Shown here in pieces: positions 61,333-64,000 of a stretch of 64,000 nt of DNA. A program made the translations under genes and the position numbers. The stretch comes from JACJYM01 sp965230495 (lineage in GTDB: Bacteria; Bacteroidota; Bacteroidia; Chitinophagales; Saprospiraceae), in contig CBDDLC010000002.1 in NCBI GenBank assembly GCA_965230495.1, positions 1 through 64,000 of the forward strand, written 5' to 3'. Under the pieces are notes generated by a model. It was not told the origin of the DNA. It saw nothing but the letters and a program-made list of their open reading frames with translations, and ran no database searches. Numbering within the stretch: position 1 is the stretch's first letter; each line of letters starts with the position of its first letter.

Positions 61333-62392
61333 CAAAATCTAATTCAACCTCTTGAGATCTGGGGTGAGATTGACAGGCGAGCACATAACCTGATTGGATC
61401 TCATCTTCTTCTAAAGAATAATTGACTTTCATTGAAACTTCTCCTTTCAAAACTTTTGCTTTACAAGTGCTGCAAACACCACCTTTACATGAATAGGGTA
61501 GATCGGCTCCGTGATCAAGTGCAGAGTCAAGAATGCTATCTCCTCCATAGGGAAGCGTAAATTTAAGGTTCAATCCATCCACATGAACGGATATTTTACT
61601 TTCTTTTGTTGGGTCGAAGCTTTCTTCATTTTTTTCACTTTGCTGCAGGGGTAATTCAGAGGTATTAAATAATTCGTATTTGATTTTATTTTTGTCAAGA
61701 CCTATATTGATTAGGCTTTTTTCAATATCAAAAATCATAGCTGCTGGTCCGCATAAGAAGGCATTATTCACTTCTTTTATATCAAAAAAATGCTTCGAAA
61801 ACTTTTCACACTTTTCAGCATTGATTCTACCACTATAAAGAATATTGGAAGGCATTTCTCGACTTAAAATATAATGAAGGCTAATCCTATCCATATAAAG
61901 ATTTTTAAGTGACTCTAGCTCTTCTCTGAATATAATGGAGTCAGTATCTCTATTGCCATAAAACAGAACCACATTTACGTCTTGGGTGCTATGAAGAATG
62001 TGTTTGATTATAGATATAATGGGAGTAATTCCACTTCCTGCTGCAAAAAATATATACGTCCCTTTTTTTTCAAGACTCTTTAGTTTAAAATTACCAGTAG
62101 GTGGTAAAACATCTATAAAATTACCTTTGGCTAAAGTATTATTTGCGAAAGTCGAAAACTTACCGTTCTCTATTTTTTTTACACATACCTTCCATAAGTT
62201 CTCATGGGGAGATGAACACAGAGAATAAGATCTCCTTACTTTTTCTCCATTGATGTCTGATTCCAAGCTAAGATATTGTCCGGATTCATATTCAAATTCT
62301 TTTCTAAGTTGATCTGGAATCGAAAAACTAATGCTTACAGAATCTGATGTTTCTTTTTTTATTTCACTTATTTCTAGAGAATGTAATTTCAT
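61325..62392 (-). CDS. Second PaaE-like FAD/NAD(P)H reductase with C-terminal 2Fe-2S domain
   Basis: Starting at ATG 62392 (MKLHSLEISEIKKET) gives 355 residues and aligns to the start of the paralogue at 49749; the frame extends to 62416 without adding conserved sequence. FAD motif RRSYSLCSSP, NAD(P) motif FAAGSGITPIISI and CGPAAMIFDIE, and 2Fe-2S ligands Cys302, Cys307, Cys310 and Cys340 are all present. It should transfer electrons to an unknown oxygenase or similar partner. It sits between an FG-GAP/UnbV gene and a glycosyltransferase-like gene, and overlaps the latter by 8 bp. Neither is a classical partner, so its role in this operon is unclear. Confidence 0.92.
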   Translation of the reverse strand: MKLHSLEISEIKKETSDSVSISFSIPDQLRKEFEYESGQYLSLESDINGEKVRRSYSLCSSPHENLWKVCVKKIENGKFSTFANNTLAKGNFIDVLPPTGNFKLKSLEKKGTYIFFAAGSGITPIISIIKHILHSTQDVNVVLFYGNRDTDSIIFREELESLKNLYMDRISLHYILSREMPSNILYSGRINAEKCEKFSKHFFDIKEVNNAFLCGPAAMIFDIEKSLINIGLDKNKIKYELFNTSELPLQQSEKNEESFDPTKESKISVHVDGLNLKFTLPYGGDSILDSALDHGADLPYSCKGGVCSTCKAKVLKGEVSMKVNYSLEEDEIQSGYVLACQSHPRSQEVELDFDV

Positions 62393-62453
62393 TGGAAGCT
62401 GTCTTGAAGGAAACACTTAATTTCCAAAATTATTAAAACCCAAATTTATTGAA

Positions 62454-64000
62454 TTAATGATGATGATGTGAGTGAGCTGCCTTTTTCTTTCCAAAATGTT
62501 CGAGTTTTTTCCCAAAGGTTAGAATGTCTGGGTTGCCTTCTAGAATTTTGAAGTATTTTTTACTTTCTGGTTTGGTAATAAGCTGTTTAGTTTGCGATCC
62601 TGCCCAAATGATCTCTATAGAAATAATTTCTTGAGCTTTACCAAGGCCAATAGTTTGGATTAGACTAGAAGAGCCAAAAGAGCCTCCCGTGTTAACCGTT
62701 CGGTAAATTTTTCCTAATTCGGTTGTTACAATAATTTTACTTCCTATGGCAGATCTATTAGATTTAATTCCTTCCAAATGAAATCCTACCCAATTATTGT
62801 CATTTCCGGGGTTTTCAAAAAGAACATTGGTAAAAATGTCACCTTCTAATGCTCCACCCATAACGCTGTATAAATCTAGATCACCGTCATAGTCAAAATC
62901 AGCAAAAGCTACTCCATGACCTTTTTGAATATGGCCTGTTCTACTTTGGGTAGTAACTTCGGCAAAGGATTTTCCTCTTTGATTAAGGAACATTCTATTA
63001 GGATGCGAAGTCCTTAGGTCAGGAGCTCCTGTGCCAATATACATATCAGGGTAGCCATCATTATTAATGTCTCCAAAATTACTTCCCATACCGTAAAGGG
63101 TTTTGTTTAGTTTTGCCTTTTTAGTAATATCAGTAAATGAAAGATTTCCATTATTTTTAAATAACTTAGATTTTTCTTCTAATGGACTTTTGTTCAGTTT
63201 TTCAACAGCATAATCAAAACTAGCTAAATTTTGTCTGGGACCATCATAACTACAGACGAACAAATCTTCCATTCCATCATTATCAAAGTCCCAGAACCAA
63301 GCCGGAAAACTTTCAATGGGTTCAGTTACTCCCATGTCAACTGCAATGTTTTTAAACTGTCCTTGATTGTTTTTGTATAATACATTAGGACCAGAAGCCA
63401 CGGATAAAAATAAGTCCGTCCAGCCATCATTATCAATATCTCCTGTAACTACGGCTTTTACAAAGGCTTTATGATCGATTCCTTTTTGTGCTGCTAATTC
63501 CACAAATTTTCCGTTTCCCTGATTCTCATAGAACTCACAAGGTTTAATATTAATACTTATGTGTTCATTTCCAATATATAAATCTAAATCTCCATCATTA
63601 TCATAATCAAACCACACCGCTGTTTGGGTAGGAGCGTAACTATTAATGCCTACTTCGAATGTTACATCTTCAAAATGGCCGGTTCCATTATTTCTTAAAA
63701 GAGAATTAGGATGATTTCCATGTTCTCTCATCCAGGCTCCTCTTAAAATGAAAACATCTAAATCTCCATCATTATCATAATCAGCATGAATACAATTAAG
63801 TCCTCCTGTTATACCATCTAGTCCAGCTTCCGAAGTTTTGTCATCAAACCCATGGTGACCATTATTTATAAGAAGCTTAACAGGATCATTCATCCAATAC
63901 GATGTAGCGAAAATATCTATTAACCCATCTCCATTAAAGTCATCAAGACATACCCCACCGGAAAGGCCATTAATGGCAGAGTTTGTATTCATGGCTATAT
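62454..64000 (-). CDS. FG-GAP/VCBS repeat protein with ASPIC/UnbV domain, 5' end outside the window
   Basis: The frame is open to the window edge, so the N terminus is missing; the first in-window ATG (63992) is not a convincing start. The visible 515 residues contain about seven FG-GAP-like calcium loops (DFNGDGLIDIF, DYDNDGDLDVF, DYDNDGDLDLY, DIDNDGWTDLF, DFDNDGMEDLF, DINNDGYPDMY, DFDYDGDLDLY), which form an integrin-like beta-propeller. The C-terminal ASPIC/UnbV domain (SAIGSKIIVTTELGKIYRTV, then GGSFGSSSLIQTIGLG) is typical of CRTAC1-like proteins. The protein ends AHSHHHH, a short natural His tail that may bind metal. It is probably exported. It is the first visible gene of the operon that leads into the second reductase, 61 bp downstream. 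Confidence 0.88.
   Translation of the reverse strand, partial: IAMNTNSAINGLSGGVCLDDFNGDGLIDIFATSYWMNDPVKLLINNGHHGFDDKTSEAGLDGITGGLNCIHADYDNDGDLDVFILRGAWMREHGNHPNSLLRNNGTGHFEDVTFEVGINSYAPTQTAVWFDYDNDGDLDLYIGNEHISINIKPCEFYENQGNGKFVELAAQKGIDHKAFVKAVVTGDIDNDGWTDLFLSVASGPNVLYKNNQGQFKNIAVDMGVTEPIESFPAWFWDFDNDGMEDLFVCSYDGPRQNLASFDYAVEKLNKSPLEEKSKLFKNNGNLSFTDITKKAKLNKTLYGMGSNFGDINNDGYPDMYIGTGAPDLRTSHPNRMFLNQRGKSFAEVTTQSRTGHIQKGHGVAFADFDYDGDLDLYSVMGGALEGDIFTNVLFENPGNDNNWVGFHLEGIKSNRSAIGSKIIVTTELGKIYRTVNTGGSFGSSSLIQTIGLGKAQEIISIEIIWAGSQTKQLITKPESKKYFKILEGNPDILTFGKKLEHFGKKKAAHSHHHH

Overview
The window looks like a chromosome segment of an AT-rich Bacteroidota bacterium, most plausibly a relative of the Saprospiria (Saprospiraceae/Lewinella-like). 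The evidence is: several secreted proteins with C-terminal type IX secretion (T9SS) sorting domains, a giant HYR/dockerin surface protein, FG-GAP/UnbV and TPR-CHAT proteins, many ECF sigma/anti-sigma pairs, and TAnnTTTG promoter elements. There is no rRNA, tRNA, CRISPR array, transposase or integrase that I can support.

Layout. (1) 0.18-27.9 kb: one open reading frame of about 9,226 residues. It encodes a secreted giant with calcium-binding thrombospondin-3-like stretches, dozens of HYR/Ig-like modules, three DUF11-like modules, a lamin-tail-like and a P-domain-like module, a dockerin-like pair and a T9SS tail. Its centre is a nearly identical 2,109-bp tandem array of 4.6 copies (10.0-19.8 kb). 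(2) 28-29.5 kb: YebC-family regulator and a lipoprotein. (3) 29.7-32.3 kb: ECF sigma factor, a membrane anti-sigma-like/beta-barrel protein, and a secreted intradiol-dioxygenase-like protein in one operon. (4) 32.3-43.6 kb: a second ECF sigma/anti-sigma operon, divergent from a subtilase plus TPR-CHAT (caspase-like) pair, followed by two large T9SS-exported proteins (PKD protein and lipase-like protein). The sigma operon, the subtilase-CHAT pair and both T9SS genes carry the same 28-bp promoter-like motif, GTCACAA-N13-GGTTTATA. (5) 43.7-46.5 kb: third ECF sigma/anti-sigma pair, dodecin, radical SAM/SPASM protein and DinB-like protein. (6) 46.7-49.5 kb: YhhN-like membrane protein, DPM1-like glycosyltransferase and a polytopic membrane protein. 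(7) 49.7-52.8 kb: PaaE-like flavo-iron-sulfur reductase, Gfo/Idh/MocA oxidoreductase and peptidyl-tRNA hydrolase. (8) 52.8-55.9 kb: a five-gene two-component operon with two small paralogous envelope proteins ending in NDCCPR. (9) 56.0-60.2 kb: two outer-membrane barrel proteins. (10) 60.2-64.0 kb: operon of an FG-GAP/UnbV protein (cut by the window edge), a second PaaE-like reductase and a glycosyltransferase.

The most interesting system is region 4. An ECF sigma factor with a single-pass anti-sigma whose outer part resembles TPRs is divergent from a subtilase and an envelope-anchored TPR-CHAT protease. The four matching promoters suggest one autoregulated regulon that also drives secretion cargo. 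My inference is a proteolysis-triggered sigma circuit, loosely parallel to the TPR-CHAT/Csx30/sigma branch of type III-E CRISPR but without CRISPR parts.
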